Source: Corinectria fuckeliana
Taxonomy: Eukaryota > Ascomycota > Sordariomycetes > Hypocreales > Nectriaceae
Direction: 5' to 3'
DNA length: 64,000 bases
Assembly (NCBI GenBank): GCA_019137255.1
Contig: WPDH01000065.1
Coordinates: 186,001 to 250,000 of the forward strand
A program made the position numbers and the translations under genes. Under the pieces are notes generated by a model. It saw only the letters and a program-made list of their open reading frames with translations. It was not told the origin of the DNA and did no database searches. Shown one piece after another: positions 23,611-34,062 of this stretch (positions within the stretch are counted from its first letter, which is position 1; every line of letters begins with the position of its first letter).

Positions 23611-25656
23611 ATGGCACCGCCCTCGCCGCGACGGTCATCGAGAGCTCGCGCTACCAATCCACAGTCCCAACAGTCCTCTGTGACATCGAGTACATCCGGC
23701 CGCCACGAGCGGAGCACCAGATCCATCACGAAGCCCCTCTCCAACAAGTCAACGCCAACCGCCTCGCTGTCGTCCGAGCCTCTTGAGGACCTCGAAGACA
23801 CCATCGTCAGCCGCAGACGAAAACGCGGCCAAGACGACGAGACTAATAAAGCTGAAGGGCCACACAACTTTGACATGGTGAATGGAAGCGACGACCTCCA
23901 AGAAGAGGACGAGGCGGTTCGCTGCCTTTGTGACTCCGAAGACTATCCAGGTCGCCCGCCCGTAGATGGGCCCGACGCCGACTTTTTTGCCGCCATTGAG
24001 CTCACCGAGGACGTTACCGGCTTCTTCGTTCAATGCGACATTTGCAAAGTCTGGCAGCATGGCGCTTGTGTTGGCATATTCAGTGCCGAGAGCTCGCCCG
24101 ACGAATATTTTTGCGAGCAGTGTCGCAAGGACCTGCACAAGATTCACATTGCCAGCAATGGGTACGTCGCATCTCTTTGCCTCCGCCGATGCACAAACGA
24201 TATTCTTTGAGCATGCGTCAAGGTCTCATGGCTCACCATCGAGAGTGCGCCCGACCTTGCACGCTCGTCTTTCGCCCAACAAACAACATCCCCCTTCGCC
24301 TCTGTACCGAACCTTTCACTGACTGTTTTTTTTGACAAATAGACAAAAATACTCCAAATACCTTCCCCTCCATCGTCCTTCACGCGCCACGTCCCGAGCT
24401 ACCTCGATCGCCAAGGAAGGCACCCGATCGCCGAAAACCGGATCGAGCAAAAACTCAAGGCCGACCTCCGCCTCACTGGCTGCCAAACGTCGATCTACGA
24501 TGAATAGCCGCGACCGAGCGTATGATGATGAACAACTCCGCCGCGCCATAGAGGCAAGCAAGGAGGACGCACCTGATGACAACCTAGATAGTGCTGCCAG
24601 AAGGGCCAAGCGCGGTCGCAGCGACAGTGAAGAGTCCGTCGCCGTTGACTCCCAGCCACCAGACGAGAAGCTGATTTCGTCAAGGATCAATTCTAACGTC
24701 AAGAGACAACGGACCAGTTCCCGATCCCCGTCCCCGCCCGCCGAGCCAGTGGAGGCGGCGCCCAGTCGCGAAGAGTCAGAAGACGAGACAGGCAATCAAA
24801 ATGGCCCGAAGAAGACTCGCAACGGAAAACCCCAGCGGGAAACCACGGAGAAGGATGAAAAGGAACGACAGCGACAAGAAGCCGCAACCAAACGTAAAGG
24901 ACGGGCCGAGAGGCGGCGCGGAGAGGGTCAATATTCTTTAATCCGTTCATTTTTCAAATATAGATGGCTAACCACATTCTAGACTCGGATCCGTCTGAAG
25001 AGGCTCCTGTCGTCCCCGAAATACCACCAGCCACAATAGGCGTCGAGCCCCCTGCAGCTATCGAAGCCCCGGCTCCAGTCCCACCTACCCCTGACACTCC
25101 ACCAACAAGCCATCCACCGGTCGGAAGTTCCCACAAGAGAGGAGCCAGAAACCACCACAAGAAGGGCAAAGGAAGAAATCAGTACACCAGAGACCGAGAT
25201 ACAGACAACGGCGATTCCCCTGCCAGGTCAATGTCACGCGACATACAGAAGAATGGGGACGAGTCAACCACTACCGGGCATTCCGCGCATTCCAAGTCAT
25301 CTGCGGGTGATCATCGACATGGCGCTAAGTCCAAGTCGGCTCTACCACATAAGCTGAGTATGATGGACATGAAGCGACGGGTTGGAGCTATTATGGACTT
25401 CATTTCGAGGACCCAGGTCGATTTAGCTGCCGAGGCTCTCCCTCTACACAGCGAGGACTCAAGGAGCGGGCAAACATCACCGCAAAAGACACCAACCCCT
25501 CAGACCAACGGCGATGCGGAGATACACTTGAGCATGACGGGTAGCGAAGTTGCTCTGGAAACCTCCAACGCGACGGATTTCAAGGAGCTCAACTGCATGG
25601 AAATGATGGATGTTCTGACGCGAGATATGGTCAAGTGGCAAAACCAGTATGCATGA
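23611..25656 (+). CDS. CTI6: PHD-finger protein, Cti6-like subunit of the Rpd3 histone deacetylase complex
   Basis: Three exons (23611-24161, 24343-24926, 24983-25656) give 602 residues. A PHD finger spans about residues 105-171 with the full Cys4-His-Cys3 set: RCLC, QCDICKVWQHGAC and FCEQC. In yeast, Cti6 reads histone H3 methylation in the Rpd3L complex and links it to corepressors in the nucleus. The order seen here (acidic stretch, PHD finger, a conserved KYSKYLP segment right after the first splice, then long Lys/Arg/Ser-rich disordered sequence, a conserved MKRRVGAIMDFISRTQ helix and a C-terminal DMVKWQNQYA) fits Cti6 homologues. An ATG at 24964 lies just inside intron 2 and is not used: the phase fits only an acceptor at 24981-24982. 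CTI6 converges on MTG1 with a 476-bp gap. Confidence 0.9.
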
Positions 25657-26132
25657 TGTAGCGTGGACAGAAAATGACTGAGTGCGGGTGGTCTCTGCTA
25701 GGCGCTGGCGTAATTTTTTTTTGTGGTCTGGTGTACGATTTCAGGAGTTCTACGGTTTGATGCATTTTCGGCGTCACAGCATCAAGAAACGATGCAGGAG
25801 GGTTTACTTGTTTGCACTTTTCCCTTCCTTCCCTATCCTTTCAAGGCGAGCACACAAAGAGGTTCGAAACCTCCAAGCTCTACGTGTATTGTTTATATAT
25901 ATACCCTACCAGGCTGTCTTGACGGTTCGACGCAAGAGGTCTTGTGAAGTCTGAACGAAGCACGCGATATGTCGATCTTAACAGAATTGACGGAATTATC
26001 TCGGGTATATTTGGATTTGTGATGAGTTGCAGAGTGACTACCTAGTGTACATAAAGAACAAATACCCGCTATTCAGATATATGGTCATACATCTTGATAC
26101 GACCTGGAGCTGCTGTTGGTCAACTCCGTGCT
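25657..26132. other. Convergent intergenic region CTI6/MTG1
   Basis: AT-richer than its neighbours, with TATATATA near 25900. It probably holds the two 3' untranslated regions. No gene is seen. Confidence 0.6.
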
Positions 26133-27146
26133 TTATGCGCCGGCCTTTTCCTGTGCACGTGCTTGCTTTTGCTGTTTCTTTGCTTGGTTCAAGCTCAGTT
26201 TGGGCTCCAGCATCCGGGTCCGGTATTCCTGGACCGTGTCCTCGGACAAGTCGTCGAGGACGTACTTCCCCAGCCTGCCACCACGCCACTGGGACAGCAC
26301 CCTCGCCGCCGCCTCTTGCCAGTTCGGCACGCCGCCGGCCTTGATCTTGCCCTCCTTGTTGGCCACGGCGGTCAGGAAGTCGTTGACGTCGTTGGTGGGC
26401 TCGCAGTACCGCGAGTAGATGGCCGGGTCCCAGAGGTTCATGCGGAAGAGCAGGTAGTCGACCAGGATGTCGTCCGGGATCAGCCCCTTCTTGATGCCCT
26501 GCACGAGGGCGATCTTGATCATCGTCTCGCCGTCGTCGACGTAGGGCTGGAAGATGCCCGGCGTGTCCAGCACGTAGACCCCGTCGCCTACGCCGCCCTG
26601 GTCCTCCGACTCCAGGACCCGCACCGGCGTGCCCACCTTGCGCGTCACGCCCGCCTGGTCCCCCGTCCTGGCCACTCGCGTCGTCCTGGTGGGGGTGCCG
26701 GTCCTCCGCAGCGCATTCAGCAGCGTGCTCTTGCCGACGTTGGGCATCCCCACGATGAGGGCGCGCATGCCGGTCAGCGAGTCGACCGCCCGCGCCACCT
26801 CCTTGACCTTCTTGAACAGCGACTTGGTGGCCGCGGCCTTGTGCTTGTCCCAGAAGACGAGGCGGTCACCGTACAGCTGGCGCAGGGCCTCGCTGGCGTG
26901 GGGGCTGTCGACTGCGAGGTCGGACTTCGTGTAGACGACGACGCGCTCGCGGCCGGCGAGGGCGCGCTCGAGCTGGGGGTTGTGCGTGGACAGCGGCAGG
27001 CGGAAGTCGCGGCACTCGAGGACCAGGGAGATGTTGGAGAGGGTCTTGACGATTTTGGCCTGGGCCGCGGCGTGGTGGCCGAGATAGTACGTCTTGGGGA
27101 TGGAGTTGGGGATCGCGAAGGCTCGGCGGGGGATGAATTGCGCCAT
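26133..27146 (-). CDS. MTG1: Mitochondrial GTPase Mtg1
   Basis: A single exon of 337 residues. It has the circularly permuted GTPase order of the YlqF/Mtg1 family: G4 motif TKSD (73-76), then P-loop GMPNVGKST (133-141), then DTPG (194-197). Mtg1 acts at the matrix face of the inner mitochondrial membrane in assembly of the large mitoribosomal subunit. The N-terminus (MAQFIPRRAFAIPNSIPKTYY) is basic and lacks acids, fitting import. The frame stays open a few codons upstream, but the first ATG is at 27146. The C-terminus is a Lys/Gln-rich helix (SLNQAKKQQKQARAQEK). The coding sequence is very GC-rich and strongly codon-biased. It shares a 550-bp divergent promoter with BOR1. Confidence 0.95.
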   Translation of the reverse strand: MAQFIPRRAFAIPNSIPKTYYLGHHAAAQAKIVKTLSNISLVLECRDFRLPLSTHNPQLERALAGRERVVVYTKSDLAVDSPHASEALRQLYGDRLVFWDKHKAAATKSLFKKVKEVARAVDSLTGMRALIVGMPNVGKSTLLNALRRTGTPTRTTRVARTGDQAGVTRKVGTPVRVLESEDQGGVGDGVYVLDTPGIFQPYVDDGETMIKIALVQGIKKGLIPDDILVDYLLFRMNLWDPAIYSRYCEPTNDVNDFLTAVANKEGKIKAGGVPNWQEAAARVLSQWRGGRLGKYVLDDLSEDTVQEYRTRMLEPKLSLNQAKKQQKQARAQEKAGA

Positions 27147-27696
27147 GGCTGTCGAGGTCACCGAGGTCTTGATCCGCAGAGCATGTTGTTTACAGCGCGC
27201 TCCAAGTTTTGCACATTCCCCGGTTGTGCGACGGCGTTCGAATTGGGAGTCGCAAACAGACCGAGAAAAGATGATGTTGCTTAGATGTTGCCAGCCTTGC
27301 CCCCCATTGCGCCGCGATGGCTTTCTCAGCCTTGCCCCACGACGGCACGTGGTGATAAGGAATTGAGCAGAAAAGAAAAAGTCGTTATCTTCCCCGTGAC
27401 GTCATAAGCAGTCGGGAACCTATTGGGCCAATGGATGGCACAGGATTCAACACGCGAGGACTCATCCTCGGTTCATAGAGCCCTAGGAGGGTGGCCAATA
27501 TGACACGCTGTGAATGTAGAGTCTTCGTGCCAAGGCCATAGTCTCGAGCAAACTCAGGCTTGCTGGGGTGTTAGGACGTCCGGCCATAAAATAGCAGAGA
27601 GCCCGGCATGTTCCTCTACCATGTTCCCATATCCGCTCTCTCCATGGCAACTGTTTCCCAACCTGAACGAGTCTCTCAACTTGATCCATAAGTATA
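27147..27696. promoter_or_regulatory. Divergent promoter region MTG1/BOR1
   Basis: A 550-bp interval between divergent start codons. It contains a perfect CRE palindrome (27397-27404) and, 18-28 bases further, opposed ATTGG (27422) and CCAAT (27428) boxes. Both are known binding sites of fungal bZIP and Hap/NF-Y factors. Which gene they serve cannot be told. Confidence 0.5.
27397..27404. promoter_or_regulatory. CRE-like palindrome TGACGTCA
   Basis: Perfect ATF/CREB consensus, 251 bases from the MTG1 ATG and 293 from the BOR1 ATG, with adjacent CCAAT boxes. Regulatory use is inferred from the motif and its promoter position. Confidence 0.45.
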
Positions 27697-29645
27697 ATGA
27701 CGAGCTCAGCTCTTCCAGCCGGGGCAACTAGCCCCGACCGCCTTGTCCTTTCCACTTCCATTGACACCCAGAGGATAGCCTCCCATCGATCTCGTGAAGA
27801 AACCAGATCGACTCCACGAGTTCCCCCGACTCGAAGCCACCCCGAAGTTAACGATGCCGCATCTAATTACCCGGCAACGCCAGAAGAAGCAAGGCGATCG
27901 TCCAAGTATTTTGGTGCTAGGGGGACGCTCCGTCCTTTTCGACTCCTCAGAGAAGATGTCGCCAGCCTCAGAGGACGATATCTGTCGGACTGGCAATGTT
28001 TCAATCAACAAGTCTTTGCCAGCGCTGTTTACATCTTCTTCACTAACATGCTACCGGGTATCACGTTTGCCAGTGACTTGTACGTCTTGACCGGCAAGTC
28101 GTGGGGCACGATCGAAGTAGTCTTCAGCACTGGGTTATGCGGCGTCGTCTTCGCGCTGTAGGTTGCCATGTATCTCAGATTTAGCCTCACAAGATGCTAA
28201 TCAAAGACATGTGCAGGTTTTCCGGACAGCCTTTGACCATTCTAGGCGTCACGGGCCCGTTCTCAGTCCTTGCCGAGAACATTTACAAACTTTGCGAGCA
28301 GCACTTCCATGTAAGCAGTGGCCCATCACCGCGCAACACCCAACTCTCTCTAACCAAGAGACAGGTCAAATTCCTGCCTGTCATGGCCTGGTCTCTCATC
28401 CACGCAGGTTGGATGCACTACCTCCTCGCCATCTTCAATGCGCATGACTGGACCATGCAGTATGTCACGCATTTCAGCACCGACATCTTCTCGCTCCTGA
28501 ACAGCGTCATCTACTTCCACAAGGCGGCAATGGAACTCAAGCGTACGCACTCCAGCGTGTCTTTTGCTGCGTTTCTATACGCCATTATTGGAGCTTTCGG
28601 AACGTGCCTGTTTGCCATCTTTCTATCAACAGCCAACTCCTGGAAGCCGTTGTTTCATCGGTATGTCCGCCTGGGGCTGACCGAGTACGCCGCCGCAATC
28701 TCGATTATCATTTGGATTGGTATTCCTTACACGGGAGAGCTGGCGTCGCTCGATCACGAGCGTCTCGAGGTCCAGGCGTCGTTTAGACCTACCAACCCGG
28801 ACAGATCGACCTTCTTCGTCCGCTTCTGGGAACTCCCCGTCGAATGGGTGTTCCTGTCGATAATCCCCGGCGCCATCGTCACCGTCCTGTTCTACTTCGA
28901 CCACGAGATCAGCAGTATCATATGCACCGTCGAGCGCTATGGCACGAGGAAACCTGGCGGGTATGCCTGGGACGTCGCTCTTCTGGGGACGACCACCATC
29001 ATCTGCGGCATCCTCGGCATCCCTCCAGCAAACGGGCTCCTCCCGCAAGCTCCGTTGCACTCCGAGTCGCTGATGCACTACGTTCTCGAAAGCCCTGGAC
29101 CAGCCCGGGAGGGCGAGGAGCGACAACCGCGCGGCCCGGTTGCAAGGACCTACGAACAGCGATATTCACACTTCACACAGGCCGCGTTCATCCTCGCCTT
29201 CGTCTCGCCGCCGCTCCAGAGATTGCTTGGCCTAGCCCGGACGTCGGTGCTGGCAGGCCTCTTCATGTTCATGGGCTACCAGTCTCTCTCCGTCAACCCC
29301 ATCCTGGAGAGGATCGCTCAGCTACTCACTCAGCCGTCTGAGCTCCCAGAACTGCCCCCGGGTGCCACATGGCTCGGCATCCACACCTACACCATGGCGC
29401 AAATCGTCCTCACGGGAATCGTATTCGGAGTGACCCTCACCGTCGCCGCCCCCGCGTTTCCCCTGATCATCATCGCCTTAGTCCCCCTGCGGTTATCGCT
29501 AATGAACCGGGTGTGGGGGCGCGAGACGCTAAGGCTGGTGGATGGCTGGGCATGCCGGGAGGGAAAGCCGGAGGACGTTGCGTCCGATACGGAAGAGCTG
29601 CAAGGATCTAGGGATGAGGAAAAGGCCAGGTCGAACGTAGTATAG
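27697..29645 (+). CDS. BOR1: Borate/bicarbonate anion exchanger, Bor1 family (SLC4-like)
   Basis: Three exons (27697-28157, 28217-28310, 28365-29645) give 611 residues. Yeast and plant Bor1 export borate across the plasma membrane and belong to the HCO3- transporter (SLC4) family. After a ~75-residue Ser/Arg-rich cytosolic N-terminus comes a conserved segment (PFRLLREDVASLRGRYLSDW), then about 10-12 hydrophobic helices. These include FFTNMLPGITFASDL and the signature FSGQPLTILGVTGPFSV, followed by GIPPANGLLPQAP and a long cytosolic tail rich in acidic residues. The second intron (28311-28364) is 54 bp, in frame and without stops, but it has a GTAAGC donor, a CTAAC branch point and a CAG acceptor. 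Removing it joins EQHFH to VKFLPV, as family members require. Confidence 0.92.
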
Positions 29646-29664
29646 AGGGACATTGCTTCATTAG

Positions 29665-29952
29665 GTAGCCCTGGCTGTCTTCATCGGGCATCAACCTTAC
29701 TTTTGCCCGGATACCACGCGAGAAAGGCTGCTCATCGAGTCAGAGGGGTTCGCGGAGGGCATGTGACAGCTGATCGTCGGCGAGGAACTAGACGACGGAA
29801 CCATCTTCGAGATGACAAAGGGCGCAACGAGAGTGGTGGTGCCGTTGTTTGACTCGCCGGCGCAGACTGGCGAGGGCATCATGGTTCCGGGCTATGCGGC
29901 AGCGCAGACAGCCTTGTATGATAGCCTAAAGAGCAATGGTTTGGATGTTTGA
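29665..29952 (+). pseudogene. Probable gene remnant with internal stop
   Basis: One frame reads 33 codons to a TGA at 29764-29766, then 61 more codons to a stop at 29950-29952. The translation is well balanced and protein-like on both sides of the TGA: TTRERLLIESEGFAEGM before it, and QLIVGEELDDGTIFEM, RVVVPLFDSP and GIMVPGYAAAQTALYDS after it. This is unlike the low-complexity noise elsewhere. I do not recognise the family. It begins about 20 bases after the BOR1 stop codon with no room for an upstream part, so it looks like the 3' end of a decayed or rearranged gene. The alternatives are chance, or an unseen short intron around the TGA. Confidence 0.4.
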
Positions 29953-31174
29953 GTTGTTAATAAGACGAATACTTAGCCTCGGCCTTCTTGATGTTTATGA
30001 CTTGATTAGGAGGGTTCTGCGGCTGACAGTCTTTGGTGAGTAAGTCACGTGTCGTTGATCGGAATTCTCACCGGATTTCTACCAGAATTGCTCAGGGCCA
30101 TCATGTCCACCTGTTATCCTCGCCCATGGGCCATTCTTTGGTGTGTAGCACAGTAATAGTTGATTAGATGGCGTTGTGCGACATACCCTATTGAGAATCT
30201 GGCGAGGAAAACAGCCTATCGGACCAAGGAAAATCGATCTGGGCTAAAACACAAGTGCTGGCCGTCAGCCCCTTCGCGTCGCACACGATCTGAATGGTCC
30301 CACTTCCACGGAACCGTCTACATAATAGGTAATCATAACCTGTATGTACCTGTTGGCAACTGTTGAAACGGCCGGCTCGCAAATGCTGATCAGCACACCA
30401 AGCTCCGACCAGACTACAAAACTTGCAATTTCGCCGATCCATACGGGATAGATGGACCATTTAGGCTAAACATCCGTACTAAGAACAAGTAGCTCGGTCG
30501 GGATGCCGACACAGAGCTTGTTAGCCTGATTACTGTAAGCTTAGTTATTAACGTAAGAAAAAGGCTCTAATAAACCTTGAATCAATTCCCTTGGATCTGC
30601 AAATTCACTCCGCCTCAACTATGTTGTTTGGCTAGTAGAGGGTACAATTGATATTTACTGGGAGTTCCCGCTTGATTGTTAACTTCACGTTCCAACTAGT
30701 CGGTGGGCAATCTGATGGCTGGAAGACGCGCGGAAGCCCGGGAAATACGAGGCCTAGCGCACAGCTGCGGCTACCGCGGATCTTTTGTCGGGAGTCAGTC
30801 AGTGCGTTGCGTATGAGCCATGCTCACGGCCGAGTCAGGCGCCAACATCATACATGTGCATCCTGGAGGAGTAGACAAATAAGAGACGGGCGGAAAATTC
30901 GAGTTAAGCAGTATAGCGCATGGCCAGGTAAGGACATGCTCTTTCTCGTAACTAAGACAAATGTCCTTCCCCCGAAAGCTTTGGCCCCTCCCCAAATCCA
31001 TCTTCTGTCCAGGAGCGGCCACTACTTGTACCAGCTTTTCCCGCATTAATGTACACCCAGGGAGCAAACATAATATCCCCTCCCAGCACAGATCAATCGG
31101 CCGGCCCGTTCAATCGGTTTTCCGAACTAAATGTCTCTGAAATATCCTTTAATTATGCCTCGCACAGTGATTAG

Positions 31175-31262
31175 GTGTGGCGGTGGTGGTTGGCAGTGGT
31201 AGTAGTAGTGGTGGTGATGGTGGCAGTGGCAGTAGTAGTAGTAGTAGTAGTAATAATGATGC
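31175..31262 (+). repeat. GTA/GTG triplet microsatellite
   Basis: Triplet-rich tract with a run of about seven perfect AGT units (31231-31251), flanked by GGT/GTG units. It lies in an intergenic region. Confidence 0.85.
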
Positions 31263-31783
31263 TGGTATTGTGATGTGTAGACGACGGTGAACCAAGGGAA
31301 TATCGTGATAACGGGTCGGGTTCCATTAATGGTGTTTGGGCGGCAAGAAAGTGCCAAAGGACTAAAAACAAATGTCCATTTGTCGCCTGCCAGATAAATG
31401 AGCTCGCATAACGAGCTGGGTATCTCGATGAGCCTTCCTCAAGCTCTTCCTCATCTCTCCTCCTCTTGCTCTTGCTCTTCCAGCTTCCACCCATCATCTC
31501 ACTAAGCGTCTCATCCCCATCACGTGGATTCGACTCAACTCAGCTTGACGCTCAAATAAATAAAACGAAAAGAAAGGGGCGTTATCCCAAAACATCGGTC
31601 TGCTCGGATGCGTCGTTGCTCGTCCAGAAGGGGAGGGGGGAAAAAGGGTGGGCGATGTTATAGCGGTCTCAATCTTTGGTACAATGTAAAAAGAAATCAA
31701 AGGGTAAGAAAATAGCAAAGACTGCGCTGGTTGTCGTTCTTTATTGCTCGGCTCCGGGCTGTCGTAAATCACACCGAGTCGGT

Positions 31784-32440
31784 TTACTTGATGTTCTTGA
31801 AGAGGTCGTCGCCGAAGCCTGCCTCGTCCTTCTCGAGGTTGGCCATCTCGGGAATCATAGGAGGGGGAGGGCCGGCGGGCTTCTTGAAGGTTGGCGTCGG
31901 AGGGCCGGGAGGAACGGGAGGAGCCTCGAAGACGGTGCTGGCCCGCTTGGAGGCCGAATCCCCGGTCGTTATCCGTCGGAACCAGCCACTGGTCCGCCTG
32001 GACTTGCGGTCATCCATGAAGCTGGAACCGCCCTGGCTGGTGGGTCGCACACCGTTGGCGACTGCGAGGTTCCCGTTCGACTGCAAGTGGCCCTCTACGT
32101 AACTGTTATTCAACGTGGTCCTGCTAAATAGGCGGCGGATGCTGCCTTGGCGGCTGGACGGGGCCGGGCTCAGGGGGGCGGCGTCATCCGCGGTGCGCTT
32201 TGTGCCAGCTAAATTACCATTGGTAGCAGCAGGCTTGCTTTCTTCATTGACCTCCTTGACGACCTTCTTGTTGTTTTCCTCGGCCGGCGGAGGTGTTTGG
32301 GGAGGCGTCGGGACCTTCTGGACCGGAGAGTCCGGGGGAGGAGGGATGTCGGTGCCGTCGGTGATGCTACCAAAATTGAGGTTGAGAGCAGGCAGCTCAA
32401 AGCGTGAAGCTTTGGAGCTGCTACCAAAGAGAGTCGGCAT
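31784..32440 (-). CDS. Small Pro/Ser-rich conserved-looking protein, function unknown
   Basis: A single exon of 218 residues. The start is the ATG at 32440 (MPTLFGSSSKASRFELPALNLNF). No known domain is recognised. The protein opens with a hydrophobic patch (ELPALNLNFGSI), then a Pro-rich part, a basic motif RQGSIRRLFSRTTLNNSY, the segment RRTSGWFRRITTGDS, another Pro-rich part and an acidic, hydrophobic end (NLEKDEAGFGDDLFKNI). RxxS and RRxS contexts around the basic motifs look like kinase sites. The frame is open for a further 256 codons upstream, to about 33208, but that part is pyrimidine-leader-like and was left out. The gene is convergent with BOR1. Confidence 0.7.
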   Translation of the reverse strand: MPTLFGSSSKASRFELPALNLNFGSITDGTDIPPPPDSPVQKVPTPPQTPPPAEENNKKVVKEVNEESKPAATNGNLAGTKRTADDAAPLSPAPSSRQGSIRRLFSRTTLNNSYVEGHLQSNGNLAVANGVRPTSQGGSSFMDDRKSRRTSGWFRRITTGDSASKRASTVFEAPPVPPGPPTPTFKKPAGPPPPMIPEMANLEKDEAGFGDDLFKNIK

Positions 32441-33602
32441 AGTGTCGAGGTGGATCGCGTAGATTTGATTTTCGACGAGAGGAAGGACCCGGGATATCGT
32501 ATGGGGGATGGGGCGTAGGATGTGACGACAGGGGATCGATCCAGGCTCAGCGGGATAGTTCAGAGCTCTAGGGAAGATTGAAGTCGAAGATGGAGAGGCC
32601 AGAGGGCGATGGGATGACGAAGCAGAGTTTCGAGTCCCCGCAGAAACAAAAGCGACCGGACGTCTGGAAAGGAGAGCGACGACGGTGCAGTTCAGTTCAG
32701 GGTCGTAGCCTGTCAGGTACAACGACCAAAGGTAGAAAAGTACTAGAGCAGGGGGGGGTGGTGGGTGGCTTTGTGGGTACAAGGGTCCGGCTGTGGCGTG
32801 GCGTGCTTTTTTTGGATTTGGCGATGGGCGAAGTCGCGAGAGAGACGCAATTGCGGAAATCCGAGGGAGCGGAGATATCGAGACAGGAGAGCACTTGTAC
32901 GGACGACAAGAAGCCCCAAGCGAGTAGGGCAGAGAAAAAGAAGAAAAATGCTGTGGAGGGTGAAGAGGAAGTTTGCGAGACTGAAGTTTCGAGGTGCGTT
33001 GGGGAGAATCGACGGAGTTGGCAGAGACGGGAGGTCGGCCGGTCGGTAGTACGTACTGGGTAGTACTAAGTACTAGTATGTAGCAGAAAGCCCCAGCCAT
33101 TGAAAGGCAGGCGGAGCATGCGTGTCTGAAAGGGGGGCTGGTGGGCGAGCTAAGTACCTTTTCAATGGGTCGATGGGCTGGGAGAGTCCGCCAACTGGTG
33201 GGTGTCAACGGGGCTAGCTAAGGGGTACCAGAGAGTACCTTACCCGAGAGTGGAAAATATGGAGACCAGAGGCTCCCATTTGGGCCTAGGTCTACGGCCC
33301 GATGCTTTAGCTGGCTCCCGCTCTGAAGTCGTCCACTGCCAACTGGAGAGCGCTCAGTGGAAGAGTCAGGCCCTGGAGCCCTGGAAGCTCCAAACGAGCG
33401 GGCTTCTTCAGGAGCTGGGGTGGCGCCTGTTGCGTTAGCGGCACCACCCGAGCGCGTGGCATGGACGATTCGGGCCCCTAAGAAAAGCTGCTCACGCCCC
33501 CTGACATTTCAGACTGCCGGTATCTGGATGCCCTGGATCCATCATGGATGAGGCGAAGCATGGACGGGCGCCGATGCTGCGTAGAACCTAGCGACCTAAG
33601 TA

Positions 33603-33646
33603 CCAAACAAACAAAACATTCAAGCAAACAAACAAACAAACAAACA
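33603..33646 (+). repeat. CAAA tetranucleotide repeat
   Basis: Interrupted run of CAAA units, the second half perfect for about five copies. Confidence 0.9.
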
Positions 33647-33789
33647 CTAACATGCATGAATGCTTATGACCTGCCTTGGAATCAAGTTTTGCGGAGATGA
33701 AGTCTCTTTGCAAGCCCAGGAGGGAGGCCACCTGGCCTAACCGGAGCAGTCAAATGTTTTCTTTGTTTCATTCACCTACTCGCCTGGTT

Positions 33790-33797
33790 TGACGTCA
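33790..33797. promoter_or_regulatory. CRE-like palindrome TGACGTCA
   Basis: Perfect consensus inside the longer palindrome TTGACGTCAA. It is 1.2 kb from the ETR1 start, too far to assign with confidence. Confidence 0.3.
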
Positions 33798-33830
33798 ACA
33801 CCTTTGCACGACGCCACAAACGTCCACGTT

Positions 33831-33869
33831 AGAAGACGAAGAAGAAGAAGAAGAAGAAGAAAGGGAAGA
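33831..33869 (+). repeat. GAA triplet repeat
   Basis: About nine consecutive AGA/GAA units in a purine-rich tract. Confidence 0.9.
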
Positions 33870-34017
33870 AAAAAGTTGAGTCTACGAATACGTTGGTGGG
33901 ACCAGTCAGCGCCAAAAAGCTTGGCCATGTTTGCCGTCCATTCGTACTATTGCGAAAACCATGCAAAGTCGACTGCCCGTTGCATGTACGAATACGGAAC
34001 TGACAAGAGAAAACGCA

Positions 34018-34062
34018 TTCAACATCCAACATCCAACATCTAACACAGACAGACAGACAGAC
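34018..34062 (+). repeat. ACATCCA repeat followed by GACA repeat
   Basis: Three near-identical seven-base units CATCCAA followed directly by four to five GACA units. Confidence 0.85.

Larger units (their letters stand above)
29646..31783. other. Intergenic region with a broken frame and microsatellites
   Basis: Between convergent BOR1 and the 218-residue protein gene. It holds a protein-like frame interrupted by a stop just after BOR1 and a GTA/GTG triplet tract near 31200. Otherwise it is AT-richer sequence (about 30000-31100) in which I see no gene. Confidence 0.5.

Noticed and set aside
24964..25656. Separate gene starting at the ATG at 24964
   Set aside because: This ATG lies inside an intron of CTI6; the phase joins exon 2 to the acceptor at 24982, and the downstream part is the known Cti6-like C-terminus.
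26094..27284. Plus-strand 396-codon open frame antisense to MTG1
   Set aside because: Its translation is the His/Leu/Arg/Val-rich pattern expected from the reverse complement of a codon-biased gene, and MTG1 has clear GTPase motifs.
30000..31100. Degraded transposon in the AT-richer interval
   Set aside because: No terminal repeats, target-site duplication or transposase-like frame could be found; only the base composition is suggestive.
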